Part shown: in pieces, positions 5,847 to 6,399 of the stretch
How positions within the stretch are numbered: position 1 is the stretch's first letter
Layout of the letters: each line of letters starts with the position of its first letter
Assembly (NCBI GenBank): GCA_021820805.1
Contig: JAKADF010000207.1
Span: forward strand, 1 to 6,399
Direction of reading: 5' to 3'
Source: Bacillota bacterium
GTDB taxonomy: Bacteria > Bacillota > Bacilli > Alicyclobacillales > Alicyclobacillaceae
Length of the DNA: 6,399 nucleotides
The notes under the pieces: generated by a model
What the model was told of the DNA's origin: nothing
The model's database searches: none
Seen by the model: the letters and a program-made list of their open reading frames with translations, nothing else
Position numbers and translations under genes: made by a program

Positions 5847-5859
5847 GCAAAGCTACTTT

Positions 5860-6399
5860 TCATTCTAAAGGCTGTTCTCCTCTTATATGCATTCCGCCAT
5901 CTGCAATAATATTCGTTCCAGTTACTAGTGCAGATTCATCGGAAGCCAAGAAAAGTGCGACACTCGCAACATCTTTTGGCCTATTAATTGTGCCTGGACT
6001 GATGCTGTTTACGCGGATATTGTCTTTCGCATGATCACGGGCCAGCGCTTTTGTAAGCGATATAATGCCACCTTTTGATGCAGCATATGCGACAAGCTGC
6101 GGGTGGCCAAGTATTGCTGCTACAGATGAAGTGTTTATAATGGAACCCCCGCCAGCTTTGAATAGTAATGGAATGATATGTTTACACATTAAAAACATTC
6201 CTTTGAGGTTCACACTAAGCAGCCTATCCCACTGTTCAGAGGTTTCCTCAAGGGCTGATGCGTTTGTCATAAAACCTGCAGTGTTGAATAGTACGTCCAC
6301 TTTTCCATAAGTAGATTGAACAATTGAAGCCATGTATTTAACATCCATTTCACTTGAAACATCTGTACAAATATAGATGCCTTCAGCACCACTACGGTC
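5860..6399 (-). CDS. Short-chain dehydrogenase/reductase, N-terminus beyond right edge, missing substrate loop
   Basis: These are the C-terminal 179 residues of an NAD(P)-dependent SDR with a Rossmann fold; the frame is open to base 6399, so the TGxxxGxG cofactor motif lies outside the window. Visible features are CTDVS (residues 11-15, the DV pair near the adenine), LFNTAG (37-42, the NNAG-type motif), Asn64 in VNLKG, Ser92, and Tyr105/Lys109 in YAASK, giving a complete Asn-Ser-Tyr-Lys tetrad. After RVNSISPGTI the sequence jumps directly to NRPKDVASVALFLASD. Family members normally have about 29 residues between the SPG and PEDVA motifs; here there are four. So about 25 residues of the flexible substrate-binding region are absent without a frameshift. 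The C-terminal TGTNIIADGG is normal. Substrate is unknown, and loss of activity is possible. An internal ATG at 6348 is not the start, because conserved sequence precedes it. Confidence 0.85.
   Translation of the reverse strand, partial: DRSGAEGIYICTDVSSEMDVKYMASIVQSTYGKVDVLFNTAGFMTNASALEETSEQWDRLLSVNLKGMFLMCKHIIPLLFKAGGGSIINTSSVAAILGHPQLVAYAASKGGIISLTKALARDHAKDNIRVNSISPGTINRPKDVASVALFLASDESALVTGTNIIADGGMHIRGEQPLE

Noticed and set aside
5688..5859. T-box leucine riboswitch before leuC
   Set aside because: No T-box AGGGTGGNACCGCG-like sequence or specifier-loop arrangement is seen, and the gap is short for a full T-box leader.
5489..6034. Plus-strand open frame of 181 codons
   Set aside because: It runs antisense across leuC, the leader and the SDR, has no recognisable domain, and is explained by the codon pattern of the genuine minus-strand genes.

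Overview
The window reads as a chromosomal stretch from a low- to moderate-GC Gram-positive bacterium, most likely a member of Bacillota/Bacillales. The support is indirect: strong Shine-Dalgarno sequences of the AGGAGGTGAT type, GTG starts, a sigma-A-like promoter (TTGACT-17-TACTAT), U-tract hairpin terminators, and a lipobox-anchored solute-binding protein with a Ser-rich linker. I cannot name genus or species.

All seven recognisable genes lie on the minus strand, so transcription runs from high to low coordinates. In that order they are: a short-chain dehydrogenase/reductase truncated by the right edge (6399-5860); leuC (5687-4290) and leuD (4254-3628), the two subunits of 3-isopropylmalate dehydratase; a short PLP-dependent threonine/serine dehydratase (3556-2582); a hotdog-fold acyl-CoA thioesterase (2414-2025); a thiolase of the acetyl-CoA C-acetyltransferase type (1955-780); and a sugar-binding lipoprotein of an ABC importer, cut by the left edge (510-1). 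I see no convincing plus-strand gene, RNA gene, mobile element or CRISPR array.

Signals between genes divide the window into four probable transcription units. The SDR ends in a GC-rich hairpin at 5801-5846. leuC-leuD-dehydratase has short gaps (35 and about 70 nt) and ends in a strong terminator at 2488-2533. Thioesterase-thiolase follows and ends in a terminator at 702-729. The binding-protein gene has its own promoter at 570-598 and presumably leads a sugar-transport operon that continues off the left edge.

The most notable regulatory signal is a perfect TGTGA-N6-TCACA box at 5765-5780 upstream of leuC. This is the site form used by CRP and by the Bacillus Fnr protein, and it is placed where an activator could replace a -35 box. 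It would fit control of an oxygen-labile Fe-S enzyme and a catabolic-type threonine dehydratase by oxygen or energy state. The most notable protein oddity is the SDR, which has its active-site residues but lacks about 25 residues of the substrate-binding loop. Metabolically the genes concern 2-oxoacids, branched-chain amino-acid precursors and short acyl-CoAs. A single shared pathway is inference only. I found no clear evidence of a wholly new system.
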